A stretch of 64,000 nucleotides of DNA from Lutimonas zeaxanthinifaciens (GTDB lineage: Bacteria > Bacteroidota > Bacteroidia > Flavobacteriales > Flavobacteriaceae): contig NZ_CP129964.1 in the NCBI RefSeq assembly GCF_030503675.1, forward strand, positions 1,116,001 to 1,180,000, read 5' to 3'. The notes under the pieces are model-generated. The model was not told the DNA's origin, did not search any database, and saw nothing but the letters and a program-made list of their open reading frames with translations. Of this stretch, positions 27,887 to 39,312 are shown piece by piece. A program made the translations under genes and the position numbers. The number at the start of each line of letters is the position of its first letter. Positions within the stretch are counted from its first letter, which is position 1.

Positions 27887-29035
27887 ATGAAATGGAAATT
27901 GTGGGGTGCTTTGGTCTTGCTGACCACAGTATCATTTGCCCAACAGGATACCAAACAGGATTCCTTAAGAGTAATGAACAGAATTGGATATAACAACGCA
28001 AGTAAGCTTACCATCGGGGGGTACGTTCAAATTGATTATAACGAACCCGACGGAGCAGCGCCGGGGAAACTTGATGTACATCGACTTGTAATGTTATTTG
28101 GATATAATTTTAACGAAAAAGTTAGTTTCTTGACTGAAATTGAATTTGAGCATGTGAAAGAGGTTTACGTTGAACAGGCTTTTGTAAATTATAGTTTTAA
28201 TACAGCTTTCAATCTTCGTGGTGGTTTGATGCTTGTGCCTATGGGATATGTCAATGAATATCATGAACCTCCTGTATTTTATGGGGTAGAGCGTCCCGGA
28301 CTGGACAAATATGTAGTACCAACGACCTGGCGTGAACTGGGAATTGGTGCCACGGGTAACCTTCAGGATCTTTCCTTGCGTTATCAGGCTTATATCTTTA
28401 ATGGTTTTATCTCCTATAAGGATGGAGAAGGAACTTTAAGAGGTGTGGATGGACTGAGAAAAGGAAGACAGAAAGGTGCAGAATCTGTGATTCACAACCC
28501 AAACCTTTCTTTTAAATTGGATTATTATGGCGTTCTGGGCCTTAAAGTTGGATTTGCGGGGTATTTTGGAGAGACCCAATCAGATGATCCATCTGTTGAA
28601 AATTCAACGGTAGGGGTCGCCATGATTGGTCTTAATGCATCGTATAGATACAGAAGTTTAGACTTCAGAGGCCAGTATATATATTCAAGTCTTTCCGGAA
28701 CCGAGGAATACAATGAATTAACAGGAAAGGACCTGGGATCCAAAATGGACGGTTATTATATCGAGGCTGCCTATGATTTTATGCCTTTGATCAATAGAAA
28801 TTCAAATAAAAATTTATCACTTTTTTCAAGATATGAAGCTTACAATACCCACGCGGCAACGGCAGGCGACCTTGAAAAAAACAAATTATATGATCGAACC
28901 GACATTACTTTTGGATGCGACTTTAAAATCGCCCCCGGAGTCGCTGTTAAAGCAGATTATCAATGGAGAACCGACGCACAGGAAGGTAGTGACAGAAGCA
29001 ACCTGTTCAATGCCGGAGTCGGAGTAATGTTCTAA
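27887..29035 (+). CDS. OprP-like outer-membrane porin
   Basis: A 382-residue outer-membrane barrel with signal peptide MKWKLWGALVLLTTVSFAQ. The sequence shows amphipathic strands throughout (LTIGGYVQIDYNEP, FLTEIEFEHVKEVYVEQAF, LRGGLMLVPMGYVNEYHEPP) and ends in NLFNAGVGVMF with a terminal Phe. The GGYVQIDY opening and the MGYVNEYHEPP loop are typical of the phosphate-selective porin O/P group. Specificity is unclear. It is followed by an FMN-binding protein and a small membrane protein, and preceded by a duplicated operator-like site. Confidence 0.85.
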   Translation: MKWKLWGALVLLTTVSFAQQDTKQDSLRVMNRIGYNNASKLTIGGYVQIDYNEPDGAAPGKLDVHRLVMLFGYNFNEKVSFLTEIEFEHVKEVYVEQAFVNYSFNTAFNLRGGLMLVPMGYVNEYHEPPVFYGVERPGLDKYVVPTTWRELGIGATGNLQDLSLRYQAYIFNGFISYKDGEGTLRGVDGLRKGRQKGAESVIHNPNLSFKLDYYGVLGLKVGFAGYFGETQSDDPSVENSTVGVAMIGLNASYRYRSLDFRGQYIYSSLSGTEEYNELTGKDLGSKMDGYYIEAAYDFMPLINRNSNKNLSLFSRYEAYNTHAATAGDLEKNKLYDRTDITFGCDFKIAPGVAVKADYQWRTDAQEGSDRSNLFNAGVGVMF

Positions 29036-29088
29036 AAATAGTATCTTTGCCCTTTCTTTTCATAAGAAAAGAGGGGGCTTTAGTTTAT

Positions 29089-29601
29089 ATGAGAAGTTTT
29101 GCATACATATTAATCTTTCTTTGTTTGAGTTCTTTCACAGATATTCCGAAGAATTACCAGAAGAAAATAGACAAAGAAATTTTCAGCATTTTTGAAATTG
29201 AGACCTATAATAAGGAGTTAGTGTTCATTGATGATGATGTGCTACAGGGGATGACTGAGGATTTTGATGCAGAAAGCTTCTATAAGATCATTGAACAAGA
29301 AGTACATCTTGGTTATTTCTATTTAGGAACTGCTCCAAGTAAGGCTGATGTTTTTGACTACATTGTAATATTTGACAAGGATATGATCATCAAAAAGATC
29401 AAAATACTTGCCTACAGAGAAGACTGGGGAGGAGAAATTACCAGTAAACGCTGGTTAAAACAATTTAAAGGAAGTGACCCGAGTACTTCCCTTAAATACG
29501 GATCGGATGTCATGGGAATCTCGGGTGCCACGATCTCTGCACGATCGATGACCAATGCGGTTAATGCCTTACTGCTGAATTTATCAAAATTACAAGAATA
29601 G
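29089..29601 (+). CDS. Exported FMN-binding domain protein
   Basis: A 170-residue protein from an ATG that begins the signal MRSFAYILIFLCLSSF; the upstream TTG would add a poor leader. The C-terminal half is an FMN_bind domain: GYFYLGTAPSKADVFDYIV and then the flavinylation motif SGATISARSMTNAV, whose Thr would carry covalent FMN transferred by ApbE (not in this window). It is likely an electron-transfer protein in the periplasm. The next gene starts 7 bp after its stop and is a membrane protein, perhaps its redox partner. Confidence 0.85.
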   Translation: MRSFAYILIFLCLSSFTDIPKNYQKKIDKEIFSIFEIETYNKELVFIDDDVLQGMTEDFDAESFYKIIEQEVHLGYFYLGTAPSKADVFDYIVIFDKDMIIKKIKILAYREDWGGEITSKRWLKQFKGSDPSTSLKYGSDVMGISGATISARSMTNAVNALLLNLSKLQE

Positions 29602-29608
29602 TTAAGGG

Positions 29609-30109
29609 ATGGAGATAAGAGGAGTAATGGCATCATTGCCACACAAGTTCAGATTGTTTGTTGTTTGTTTTGTCCTCTTACTGAATGTTGGGTTTTTTAC
29701 CGGTTTTAGCTTTGTAAGGGTTACCACTTCATTGAATTCGCAGGGTATCCAGCAAAATTATCTTGGCAATGAGGATGATGAAAATGCAGAAGTCATGCAT
29801 TTTAAGAAATCTGAACAAGAGATTCTTACTTTGATCCATAACCATGTGCTCTCGCTATCTTTGATATTTTTTATTCTTGGCACCTTGCTTTACATGTGTC
29901 AGGTTCCGGACCGGCTTGCATCATTTTTGATGTTTGAGCCTTTTTTATCTTTATTACTGACCTTTGGCGGAATCTATATTTTGTGGAAAGGCGTTACCTG
30001 GTTCAAATATGTGATCATGGTCTCAGGATTTGCCATGGTATTGTCCTTGATCCTTATGAGCGTACTTGTGATAAAGTGCTGTCTTTACCCTCAAAATAAA
30101 GTGGTTTAG
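29609..30109 (+). CDS. Membrane protein of unknown function in porin/FMN operon
   Basis: A 166-residue protein with four predicted helices: VVCFVLLLNVGFFTGFSFVR (about 18-37), an HNHVLSLSLIFFILGTLLYM helix with three His near the membrane face, FEPFLSLLLTFGGIYILW, and IMVSGFAMVLSLILMSVL. No family recognised. The paired histidines and the FMN protein upstream hint at a haem- or flavin-linked electron path, but that is inference. ATG at the chosen start; a later ATG (codon 7) is possible. Confidence 0.7.
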   Translation: MEIRGVMASLPHKFRLFVVCFVLLLNVGFFTGFSFVRVTTSLNSQGIQQNYLGNEDDENAEVMHFKKSEQEILTLIHNHVLSLSLIFFILGTLLYMCQVPDRLASFLMFEPFLSLLLTFGGIYILWKGVTWFKYVIMVSGFAMVLSLILMSVLVIKCCLYPQNKVV

Positions 30110-30197
30110 GCTTATTTCCGGGCTTTAACAATCATATGTTTTTTCAATCCGATTATTCGTCGTAAATTTGCACGCAATTAAATTTTAATTGCGTTCT

Positions 30198-31664
30198 ATG
30201 ACTACTCCCAAAATTTTGCTTGAAGGACTTACTTACGATGACGTACTGCTTGTTCCTGCTTATTCAGAAGTTTTACCTCGTGAAGTAAGTATTCAAACTA
30301 AATTCACAAGAAACATCACTATTAATTCTCCGATCATTTCAGCCGCCATGGATACGGTTACTGAAGCTGATATGGCCATTGCCATGGCAAGAGAAGGTGG
30401 TATTGGTATTCTTCATAAAAACATGACCATCAAAAAGCAATCTGCAGAGGTCAAAAAAGTAAAACGTTCGGAGTCAGGGATGATCATTGATCCAATTACC
30501 CTGACAAAGGACAAAGATGTTGCTCATGCCAAGTCATTGATGCGCAAATACAAGATAGGCGGAATTCCGGTGGTCAATGAATCGGAAGAACTGATCGGTA
30601 TCATTACGAACAGGGACCTTAGATTTGAATTCAACAACAGTAGGCTGGTAGGTGAGGTTATGACCTCGGAAAATCTGATCACTGCTAAAGAAGGTACTTC
30701 ATTGAAGCAGGCAGAAATGATCCTCCAGGACCATAAGATTGAAAAACTTCCGGTAGTAAGTGCTGAAGGGAAACTGGTAGGGCTTATTACGTACAGAGAT
30801 ATCATCAAAGTAAGCGAGAATCCAAATGCGAATAAAGATTCTTATGGAAGGCTTCGCGTTGCAGCGGCTATAGGAGTAACGGGAGACTCTCTGGAAAGAG
30901 CGGCTTCCCTTATTCGGGAAGGCGTTGATGCACTTGTGATCGATACAGCTCACGGGCATAGCCAGGGAGTTGTCAAGATCTTAAAAGAGATCAAATCGAT
31001 GCATCCTGATACAGATATCATAGTCGGAAATATAGCCACCGCAGATGCTGCAAGATTTTTAGTTGAAGCAGGTGCGGATGCAGTTAAAGTTGGGATCGGA
31101 CCGGGCTCTATCTGTACCACACGCGTTGTAGCCGGTGTTGGTTTTCCGCAATTATCTGCTGTTATGGAAGTAGCTGATGCCATCAAAGGAACAGGGGTTC
31201 CTGTGATTGCAGATGGTGGAATTCGTTATACAGGTGATATTCCTAAGGCGATCGCAGCAGGTGCCGATACGGTGATGCTCGGATCTTTGCTCGCGGGAAC
31301 CAAAGAATCTCCTGGAGAGACCATTATATTTGAAGGAAGAAAGTTTAAATCATACCGAGGAATGGGTTCTATCGAAGCCATGCAAAAAGGGTCCAAGGAT
31401 CGTTATTTTCAGGATGTAGAGGATGATGTAAAAAAGCTTGTCCCGGAGGGTATTGTAGGCCGTGTACCATACAAAGGGGAGGTTTATGAGACCATGCATC
31501 AGTTTTTGGGCGGATTAAGAGCGGGAATGGGATATTGCGGAAGTGCTACCATCGAAGACCAGAAAAATGCCAGATTTGTCAGAATAACATCATCCGGTAT
31601 TTCAGAGAGCCACCCTCATAATGTTACCATTACCAAGGAGGCTCCGAACTATTCAAGAAGATAG
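30198..31664 (+). CDS. guaB: Inosine-5'-monophosphate dehydrogenase
   Basis: A 488-residue IMPDH from ATG (a TTG three codons earlier is less likely). It oxidises IMP to XMP in GTP synthesis. The barrel begins [20 protein letters not shown]; two CBS domains occupy about 95-205 ([20 protein letters not shown], and the [17 protein letters not shown] repeat). The catalytic loop [17 protein letters not shown] carries the Cys, and the flap holds RYFQDV and [10 protein letters not shown]. It stands alone, convergent with the helicase gene 20 bp away. Confidence 0.97.
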   Translation: MTTPKILLEGLTYDDVLLVPAYSEVLPREVSIQTKFTRNITINSPIISAAMDTVTEADMAIAMAREGGIGILHKNMTIKKQSAEVKKVKRSESGMIIDPITLTKDKDVAHAKSLMRKYKIGGIPVVNESEELIGIITNRDLRFEFNNSRLVGEVMTSENLITAKEGTSLKQAEMILQDHKIEKLPVVSAEGKLVGLITYRDIIKVSENPNANKDSYGRLRVAAAIGVTGDSLERAASLIREGVDALVIDTAHGHSQGVVKILKEIKSMHPDTDIIVGNIATADAARFLVEAGADAVKVGIGPGSICTTRVVAGVGFPQLSAVMEVADAIKGTGVPVIADGGIRYTGDIPKAIAAGADTVMLGSLLAGTKESPGETIIFEGRKFKSYRGMGSIEAMQKGSKDRYFQDVEDDVKKLVPEGIVGRVPYKGEVYETMHQFLGGLRAGMGYCGSATIEDQKNARFVRITSSGISESHPHNVTITKEAPNYSRR

Positions 31665-31684
31665 GTAATCAGAATTGCAGGACA

Positions 31685-33433
31685 TTAACGTCTGCGACGC
31701 CTGCCACCTCCAGAAGGTTTTTTCTTTCTCCTGGGTTTAAAATCATCTCTTTTCGAGTTGAAATCGTCGTTTCGCGATCTGTTTGTGCTTTTTCTTCCGA
31801 AGCCTTTTGAAGATCTTTTGTTTCTTCGGCCTTTTGGTTTGGAGGTGACCTCAACAATAACGCTTCTGTTGTTAAATTCAGCGTCATTCATCTTTTCGAG
31901 CACGTCCTGGGTGAAATCCCTGTCAATTTCAAAGAAAGAAAAACTTTTAAGGATTTCTATCTGGCCAATTTCAACATCTCTTTTTCTCAGACATTCGTTG
32001 ATCAGGCCGATCAGGCGGGCAGGTGTAAGGTTGTCCATTTTACCCTGATTGATATAGAACCTTGTCAAGGATTCGTCACCAGGCTTTTTTCTGTCAACCG
32101 GATCGTCATTGTTATTCAGGTCCCTTGCACCTTCATAATAGGACAGGAACTGGTTGAACTCTATAGAAACAAATCGTTTGATCAGTTCCTCACGATCCAA
32201 TTCATGCAGTTTTTCGTAAATGTCAGGAAGGTAATCCTTGATCTCTTTTTCGTTCACTTCGATGTCGTGAACCCTGTCTATGAGTTTAAATAACTGGCTT
32301 TCGCAAATCTCTTTGCCATTAGGAACCAGTTTCTGAACAAAGCTCTTTTTGATCTTTCTTTCAATAGGCTTCAGCTTGTTTCTTTCCTTAGCCGTGATAA
32401 TGGCAATAGAAATTCCTTTTTTTCCTGCTCTACCTGTCCTTCCGCTTCTGTGGGTATAATTTTCGGTCTGATCAGGCAGTTTAAAATTGATCACGTGCGT
32501 CAGGTTGTTCACGTCAAGACCTCTGGCAGCCACATCCGTGGCCACAAGGATCTGAAGGTTTTTATCCCTGAATTTCTGCATGACCATGTCACGCTGAGCC
32601 TGTGACAAGTCACCATGAAGTGCGTCAGCATTATACCCGTCTTTTATCAGTTTTTCGGCTATATCCTTGGTTTCTCGTCTCGTACGGCAAAATACGATCG
32701 AATAAATATCCGGATTCAGATCGGCGATCCTTTTTAAGGCCGGATACCTGTTACGTTCAGTGACCTGGAAGAACTGATGTTCAACACTATCCGCACCAAC
32801 GTTTTTCTGACCCGCTGAGATTTCTTTCGGATCGTTCATGTAGTTTCTGGCTATGGCCTCTACTTCTTTTGGAAAAGTAGCGGAAAAGAGCAAGGTTTGT
32901 TTGTTGTCAGGGGTTCCTTCCAGAATTCCGTCGAGTTCGTCTTTAAACCCCATGTTTAGCATCTCATCTGCTTCATCGAGCACCAGCCACTTAATGGTTT
33001 TTAAATTCAGCACTCTTCTATTGATCAGGTCCAGGGTGCGACCCGGGGTTCCGACTATGATCTGTACCCCTCTTTTGATAGGCCTGATCTGCTCTTCAAT
33101 ATTTGCACCTCCGTATACCGCAAGGGTTTTGATTCCTTTCAGGTTTTCGGAAAACTCATTGATGTTCTTCGCGATCTGAATGGCCAGTTCTCGGGTAGGA
33201 GACAAAATTATGGCTTGTGCATTTTTATTTTCCGCATCGATCTGTTCGAGTATGGGCAAGCTAAAGGCCGCCGTTTTACCGGTACCCGTCTGGGCAAAAG
33301 CTTTTAAGTCTTTTTTTGATCCCAGGATCTCAGGGATGGAAATTTTTTGGATTTCAGTGGGTTGCTCATAGCCTAATTGGGTTAAAGAGTCAACGATGGC
33401 CTGGCTCAATCCAAGCTTAGCAAATACCGACAT
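31685..33433 (-). CDS. DEAD-box ATP-dependent RNA helicase (CsdA/DbpA-like)
   Basis: A 582-residue helicase with the standard order: Q motif (GYEQPTEIQKISIPEIL), AQTGTGKTAAF, PTRELAIQ, VLDEADEMLNMGF, LLFSATFPKE, then in the second RecA domain VFCRTRRETKDIAEKL, VATDVAARGLDV and HRSGRTGRAGKKG. Residues about 480-550 are a DbpA-type RNA-binding domain (NLTPARLIGLINECLRKRDV), followed by a very basic Arg/Lys/Gly tail ending GGGRRRRR. It probably unwinds rRNA or mRNA structures in ribosome assembly or cold response. Confidence 0.95.
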   Translation of the reverse strand: MSVFAKLGLSQAIVDSLTQLGYEQPTEIQKISIPEILGSKKDLKAFAQTGTGKTAAFSLPILEQIDAENKNAQAIILSPTRELAIQIAKNINEFSENLKGIKTLAVYGGANIEEQIRPIKRGVQIIVGTPGRTLDLINRRVLNLKTIKWLVLDEADEMLNMGFKDELDGILEGTPDNKQTLLFSATFPKEVEAIARNYMNDPKEISAGQKNVGADSVEHQFFQVTERNRYPALKRIADLNPDIYSIVFCRTRRETKDIAEKLIKDGYNADALHGDLSQAQRDMVMQKFRDKNLQILVATDVAARGLDVNNLTHVINFKLPDQTENYTHRSGRTGRAGKKGISIAIITAKERNKLKPIERKIKKSFVQKLVPNGKEICESQLFKLIDRVHDIEVNEKEIKDYLPDIYEKLHELDREELIKRFVSIEFNQFLSYYEGARDLNNNDDPVDRKKPGDESLTRFYINQGKMDNLTPARLIGLINECLRKRDVEIGQIEILKSFSFFEIDRDFTQDVLEKMNDAEFNNRSVIVEVTSKPKGRRNKRSSKGFGRKSTNRSRNDDFNSKRDDFKPRRKKKPSGGGRRRRR

Positions 33434-33548
33434 ATATTATTTTTGCAAAACGCTATTTGATTGTAACACTTTGGTTTGCAAACAAATACTGTGTTTTATG
33501 TTTAAGAATTTGCAAAAATACGGCTAATTTAACGAAGTATACTATAAA

Positions 33549-34985
33549 TTAGTGTTTATTCATATTTTTCAGATAGTAATTCAGATTACTGTCCAGAAAG
33601 AATACATAACCGTTTTCAACTTTCCCTTCCTGGTTAACAATAATGGTCCTTTCCATATCACCTTCATACCAGGAATACGATTCGGAATGCTTTGGCAGTA
33701 AAAACTGAGTTTCTGAAGGCAGCTTTTTACTTGCTATAAACTCTTTCCATTCCTGATCCGAGGTGTTTCTTTCAATTCCGACGAACACGATTTCAGGATG
33801 ATGTTTTTTAAGGTAGTGAAGTTTTTCGATCAAAAGTTCTCTTTTTCCAAGATCTTTGGGCCAAAAATAAATGACCGCGTTAGAGTTTTCTATCAGAGAA
33901 TTGATCTCAACAGGAGTATCATTATAGTTGTAAGCCATCAACTGAGGCATTTGGTTACCGACAGAAACTTTTTCCTTTTGCTCAATGGATTTCTTGAGAT
34001 CTTTTTTATAGCCCTCATCCGTACAATGCTCAAAGAAGTAAGCGTAAATCTGTTCCTCTTCTTCCTCAGATAAATATTTGTTTGACAAAGATCCCCATAC
34101 TCCTTTAGCAAGAAGTGAGTTTCTAAAACCTTCAACATGAATTCTGTCATTCACAACTTTCATCAGTTCCAATTCGAAAATCTTATTTTCAGGATCCTTC
34201 ATTTTCTCATCATGAGCCAGGTTATATAAAAAGGTGTTGATAAAAGCAAGATTCCAACCGTAATCAAGTAAAGACTCATCGTTGAGTTGAATTTTCTTTC
34301 GATAATCGTAAAAACTCTCACTTAATTCTGGAGTTTTTTTCAGATTCAGTGTACGCTTGTGGTTGTAAGCATACCTTTCTTTGAAGAAATAGAAAGGCAC
34401 ATAAATTCCTGTTTTTACCAATTTGTCAAAGAAAGGAGACGGAGGCTCTTCTTCAAGAGCAAGGAAATCATTGTATTTGTTGAGTTGCCTTTTTATCCCT
34501 TCTTCTATTACTTTTTCAAATTCTTTTTCCTCCAATTTGTAATTCGGAGCAAATTCTTTTTCGGTTCTTTCCTGCTCCAGATAAAGATTGATCAGATAGT
34601 TGTTTTTTGAACTTCCTTTACCACTAAAAATCAATGATTCGTCAAAATCCCAGGTATTCAGGTAGATCAACAAACTGTCTTGAGGTTCAAGGTATAAATA
34701 TTGAAATTCTGCACCGTGTTTAAACGTGTACAATCCGGATCGCAATGAATCGAGCTTAAATGAAAATTTATTGTGAGTATCTAATCTTGCGGAATCAATA
34801 ACCCTTTTACCCTTGTGGAAATAAACATATTTTCCTTTGGGGTTTTTGATCTTACCCCCAAAATAGGTAACTCCGGCATCCTCACTCTTGTTGCAGGCTG
34901 TAAAGGACACTATAGTCCCGATCAGTATCAATAGCTTGAACGGCTGAGAAAAGTAATTTTTTTTCAAATAATTTATTTTAGACAT
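33549..34985 (-). CDS. Lipoprotein with degenerate thioredoxin-like domain (TlpA-like)
   Basis: About 478 residues from the ATG inside a TTG-started frame. The leader ...LLILIGTIVSFTACNK gives a lipobox Cys. The N-terminal ~110 residues resemble the DUF4369 beta domain found before Bacteroidota thioredoxins (YFGGKIKNPKGKYVYFHKG). The centre is helical and acidic, and the C-terminal ~140 residues follow a TlpA/thioredoxin outline (SNAVIYFWPKDLGKRELLIE ... IVFVGIERNTSDQEWKEFI). The expected WCxxC is replaced by WPKD, so it cannot be a dithiol oxidoreductase. Function unknown. Confidence 0.75.
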   Translation of the reverse strand: MSKINYLKKNYFSQPFKLLILIGTIVSFTACNKSEDAGVTYFGGKIKNPKGKYVYFHKGKRVIDSARLDTHNKFSFKLDSLRSGLYTFKHGAEFQYLYLEPQDSLLIYLNTWDFDESLIFSGKGSSKNNYLINLYLEQERTEKEFAPNYKLEEKEFEKVIEEGIKRQLNKYNDFLALEEEPPSPFFDKLVKTGIYVPFYFFKERYAYNHKRTLNLKKTPELSESFYDYRKKIQLNDESLLDYGWNLAFINTFLYNLAHDEKMKDPENKIFELELMKVVNDRIHVEGFRNSLLAKGVWGSLSNKYLSEEEEEQIYAYFFEHCTDEGYKKDLKKSIEQKEKVSVGNQMPQLMAYNYNDTPVEINSLIENSNAVIYFWPKDLGKRELLIEKLHYLKKHHPEIVFVGIERNTSDQEWKEFIASKKLPSETQFLLPKHSESYSWYEGDMERTIIVNQEGKVENGYVFFLDSNLNYYLKNMNKH

Positions 34986-35138
34986 GATAAACAAATGTAG
35001 TACAATCCCTTGCTGTGCCTTGTTAATGTGATGTTAAAAGTTTTCAATAGAAAGGTTAAATAAAATAATTGAATCTTTAAGATTTCTTAGTATTTGTTAA
35101 GGTCTGTAAATGATAAAATTAACTTATATCAATGATAG

Positions 35139-36809
<1,671 letters not shown>

Positions 36810-36853
36810 TTGAGAATTTTTCTTAAGGATTTAAATCGAAATGTTCTAATACT

Positions 36854-36881
36854 AAAAGACCCGGAATTTTCCGGGTCTTTT
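36854..36881. terminator. Bidirectional terminator between ABC-F gene and xerD
   Basis: AAAAGACCCGGAA and TTCCGGGTCTTTT form a 13-bp arm pair around a very small loop, flanked by T-rich sequence on the plus strand. It touches the xerD stop codon and serves two convergent genes. Confidence 0.85.
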
Positions 36882-37776
36882 ATTTTCTGGGATGGTATTG
36901 TTCAATGACCTTTTTTAGATGACTCTTGTCAAGATGCATGTAGATTTCAGTTGTGGTAATGCTCTCGTGGCCCAGCATCTGCTGAATGGCTCTAAGGTCA
37001 GCCCCGTTTTCGAGCAAGTGGGTGGCAAAGGAATGCCTCAGCGTATGGGGACTTACCGTTTTGTGAATACCTGCCCTGTCGGTTAGATCCTTGAGTATCA
37101 TAAACACCATATTTCGGGAAATCTGTTTTCCCCTTCGGTTTAAAAACAAGGTGTCTTCAAAGCCTTTCTGGATCTTTATTTTGGAGCGAATAAGATTTTT
37201 GTAGGTCTCTATCAGCTTGATCATATATGGGTTGATGGGAACAAAACGTTGTTTGTTTCCCTTTCCGATCACGCGAATAAAACCTTCTTCAAAAAAAAGG
37301 TCTGAGATCTTCAGGCCTATCATTTCGCTTACACGCAGCCCACAACTGTATAGGGTTTCGATCATGGCCCTGTTCCGCTCTCCTTCAGGTTTTGAGAGAT
37401 CGATCTGTGCCACTATCTGATTGATCTCCTGTTCAGAAAGGGTATCCGGCAACTTCCTCCCTATTTTGGGAGCTTCAATCAGATCTGTAGGATTGTCCTG
37501 GCGATACTCCTCAAACAAGAGGTAATCGAAAAAATTTCTCAGCCCTGATATAATTCTTGCCTGGGTCCTGGGAGAAATTTTTCCTGAACAATCGTAAATA
37601 AAGCGTTCCACTACCGCTTCGGAAATACGAAGAGGAGATTCTTTTATTTTATGGTCAGAGAGGAACCGGGTTAGTTTTTCAATATCCTGACTGTAAGCTT
37701 TAATTGAATTTTCAGATAAGCCCCTTTCAATTTTGAGGTAGTATCGGTAATCCGTCAAGGCTTCTTTCCAGGTCAT
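36880..37776 (-). CDS. xerD: Tyrosine recombinase XerD
   Basis: A 298-residue chromosome-dimer resolvase. The N-terminal SAM-like core-binding domain (about 1-90) starts ALTDYRYYLKIERGLSENSI; the catalytic domain has all residues: Arg in YSCGLRVSEMIGL, Lys in the GKGNKQRFVPI beta-hairpin, HTLRHSFATHLL with His and Arg, LGHESITTTEIYMH with His and the nucleophile Tyr. Length and sequence are standard for housekeeping XerD. It is unrelated in position to the cassette-array integrase on the right, though it shares the fold. Confidence 0.93.
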   Translation of the reverse strand: MTWKEALTDYRYYLKIERGLSENSIKAYSQDIEKLTRFLSDHKIKESPLRISEAVVERFIYDCSGKISPRTQARIISGLRNFFDYLLFEEYRQDNPTDLIEAPKIGRKLPDTLSEQEINQIVAQIDLSKPEGERNRAMIETLYSCGLRVSEMIGLKISDLFFEEGFIRVIGKGNKQRFVPINPYMIKLIETYKNLIRSKIKIQKGFEDTLFLNRRGKQISRNMVFMILKDLTDRAGIHKTVSPHTLRHSFATHLLENGADLRAIQQMLGHESITTTEIYMHLDKSHLKKVIEQYHPRK

Positions 37777-37880
37777 GGGCTTTGGACTGTAAATGCAATA
37801 ATCAGGTTTTTTGCTTATGCTATGTGTAAAATTATGTTATTTTTGGCTAGAAGAACCAAAGATTATCAATTAAGTTATAC

Positions 37881-38300
37881 ATGAAAATAATCATCGTCAA
37901 CGGCCCAAATCTGAATTTACTGGGCAAAAGAGAACCCACGGTTTACGGGAGTCAAACCTTTGAAGACTATTTTTCTGAGCTTCAGGGGAAGTTTCCGGAG
38001 GTAACGTTGACTAGTTTTCAATCGAACATAGAGGGAGAAATCATCGATAAGATCCATGAAACAGGATTTTCCTATGATGGCATTATCCTTAATGCCGCGG
38101 CCTACACCCATACTTCTGTGGGAATTGGAGATGCCGTTAAAGGTATCGAGACACCTGTGGTGGAAGTGCATATATCGAATGTTTATCAACGAGAATCATT
38201 CCGGCATACTTCGTATATTGCTCCTCACGTCAAGGGCATCATTGCAGGTTTTGGCATGCAAAGTTATGAACTTGCCATTCGTTCGTTTATGAAGGATTAG
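37881..38300 (+). CDS. aroQ: Type II 3-dehydroquinate dehydratase
   Basis: A 139-residue small dodecameric dehydratase of the shikimate pathway. The flexible active-site loop GPNLNLLGKREPTVYG holds the catalytic Arg and Tyr; NAAAYTHTSVGIGDAV and VEVHISNVYQRESFRH supply the substrate-binding Asn and His. Monocistronic, divergent from xerD. Confidence 0.97.
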   Translation: MKIIIVNGPNLNLLGKREPTVYGSQTFEDYFSELQGKFPEVTLTSFQSNIEGEIIDKIHETGFSYDGIILNAAAYTHTSVGIGDAVKGIETPVVEVHISNVYQRESFRHTSYIAPHVKGIIAGFGMQSYELAIRSFMKD

Positions 38301-38408
38301 AGCGAAAACGATATCGTAATTAAATGTTAACATTTTGGTAATTTATAACTTATATCAGGTTATATTGGCAGGCATTTTTTTATTTTTACGCAATCAAATT
38401 TTTACACA

Positions 38409-39263
38409 ATGATATTAGTAGCAGACAGCGGTTCAACCAAGACAAACTGGATCGCAATAAACGATGAGGGAGAGACACACTTCAAAATAGATACACAAGG
38501 ATTGAATCCGGCTGTTTTTGCCAGGGAAACCCTGATTGACCGGGTGGTAACAAAACAGGAACTGTTTGATATCAAGGATGACGTCAAGGAGATCTATTTT
38601 TATGGTGCAGGTTGCGGAACCCAAAATGCTGCTGATTTCCTAAAAGGAATTTTTGAAGGAATCTTTATAAATGCCCATATTGAGATCTATGAAGATACTA
38701 TTGCTGCGGTGAAGTCACTTCAGACGGATACTCCGGGTGTGGTTTGTATTCTGGGTACGGGTTCTAACTGTAGCTATTTTGACGGTAAGGAAACGCATCA
38801 AAAGATTGTATCCTTGGGATATATTTTGATGGATTCGGCCAGCGGGAACTATTATGGGAAGCAGATTATTAAAGATTACTCTTACGGTAAAATGCCAAAA
38901 GACCTAGCTGAAAAATTCGCTTCTGAATATGATCTGTCACCGGATAATATTAAAACCCACCTGTATAAAAAAGACAACCCTAATACCTATCTGGCAAGTG
39001 TGGGAAGGTTTCTTATCGAGAACAAGAACAATGACTACGCCCAGAAGATTTTAAAGGACGGATTGCGCTTCTTTGTTGAAAATCAAATTTTGCAGTTTGA
39101 GGAGAGTAAGCACGTTCCGATCTATTTTGTAGGATCTATCGCGCATTTCCTTCACGACGAAATCGTCGAGGTGCTCGAGGAATATGGCCTCACATTAGGG
39201 AAAATTGTAAGACATCCAATTTTGACACTTGCAGAATCGCATGCAAGAAAACTTTTGAAATAA
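38409..39263 (+). CDS. N-acetylglucosamine kinase-like (BadF/BadG ATPase family)
   Basis: A 284-residue actin-like ATPase. The phosphate loop LVADSGSTKTNWIAI and the second loop LGTGSNCSYFDG match the eukaryote-type GlcNAc kinase group that is common in Bacteroidota; GYILMDSASGNYYGKQII is the usual substrate/adenosine region. It would convert GlcNAc, such as that released by the GH20 enzyme or from murein recycling, into GlcNAc6P. Single gene closed by a terminator; substrate is inferred. Confidence 0.85.
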   Translation: MILVADSGSTKTNWIAINDEGETHFKIDTQGLNPAVFARETLIDRVVTKQELFDIKDDVKEIYFYGAGCGTQNAADFLKGIFEGIFINAHIEIYEDTIAAVKSLQTDTPGVVCILGTGSNCSYFDGKETHQKIVSLGYILMDSASGNYYGKQIIKDYSYGKMPKDLAEKFASEYDLSPDNIKTHLYKKDNPNTYLASVGRFLIENKNNDYAQKILKDGLRFFVENQILQFEESKHVPIYFVGSIAHFLHDEIVEVLEEYGLTLGKIVRHPILTLAESHARKLLK

Positions 39264-39277
39264 GAGAATTATCAGAT

Positions 39278-39309
39278 AAAAAAACGAGGTTGAAAAACCT
39301 CGTTTTTTT
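39278..39309. terminator. Bidirectional terminator after GlcNAc-kinase gene
   Basis: AACGAGGTT/AACCTCGTT, extended by A and T runs, with a GAAA loop and an eight-T tract. It lies between convergent genes. Confidence 0.9.
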
Positions 39310-39312
39310 TAT

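Noticed and set aside
29047-29088. TTG start extending the FMN-binding protein by 14 residues.
   Set aside because: The downstream ATG begins a proper signal peptide; the extension would bury it.
36880-37776. The XerD gene as the integrase that serves the cassette array.
   Set aside because: It is a standard housekeeping XerD about 18 kb away. A broken, distinct recombinase lies directly at the array. Help in trans remains possible but unsupported.
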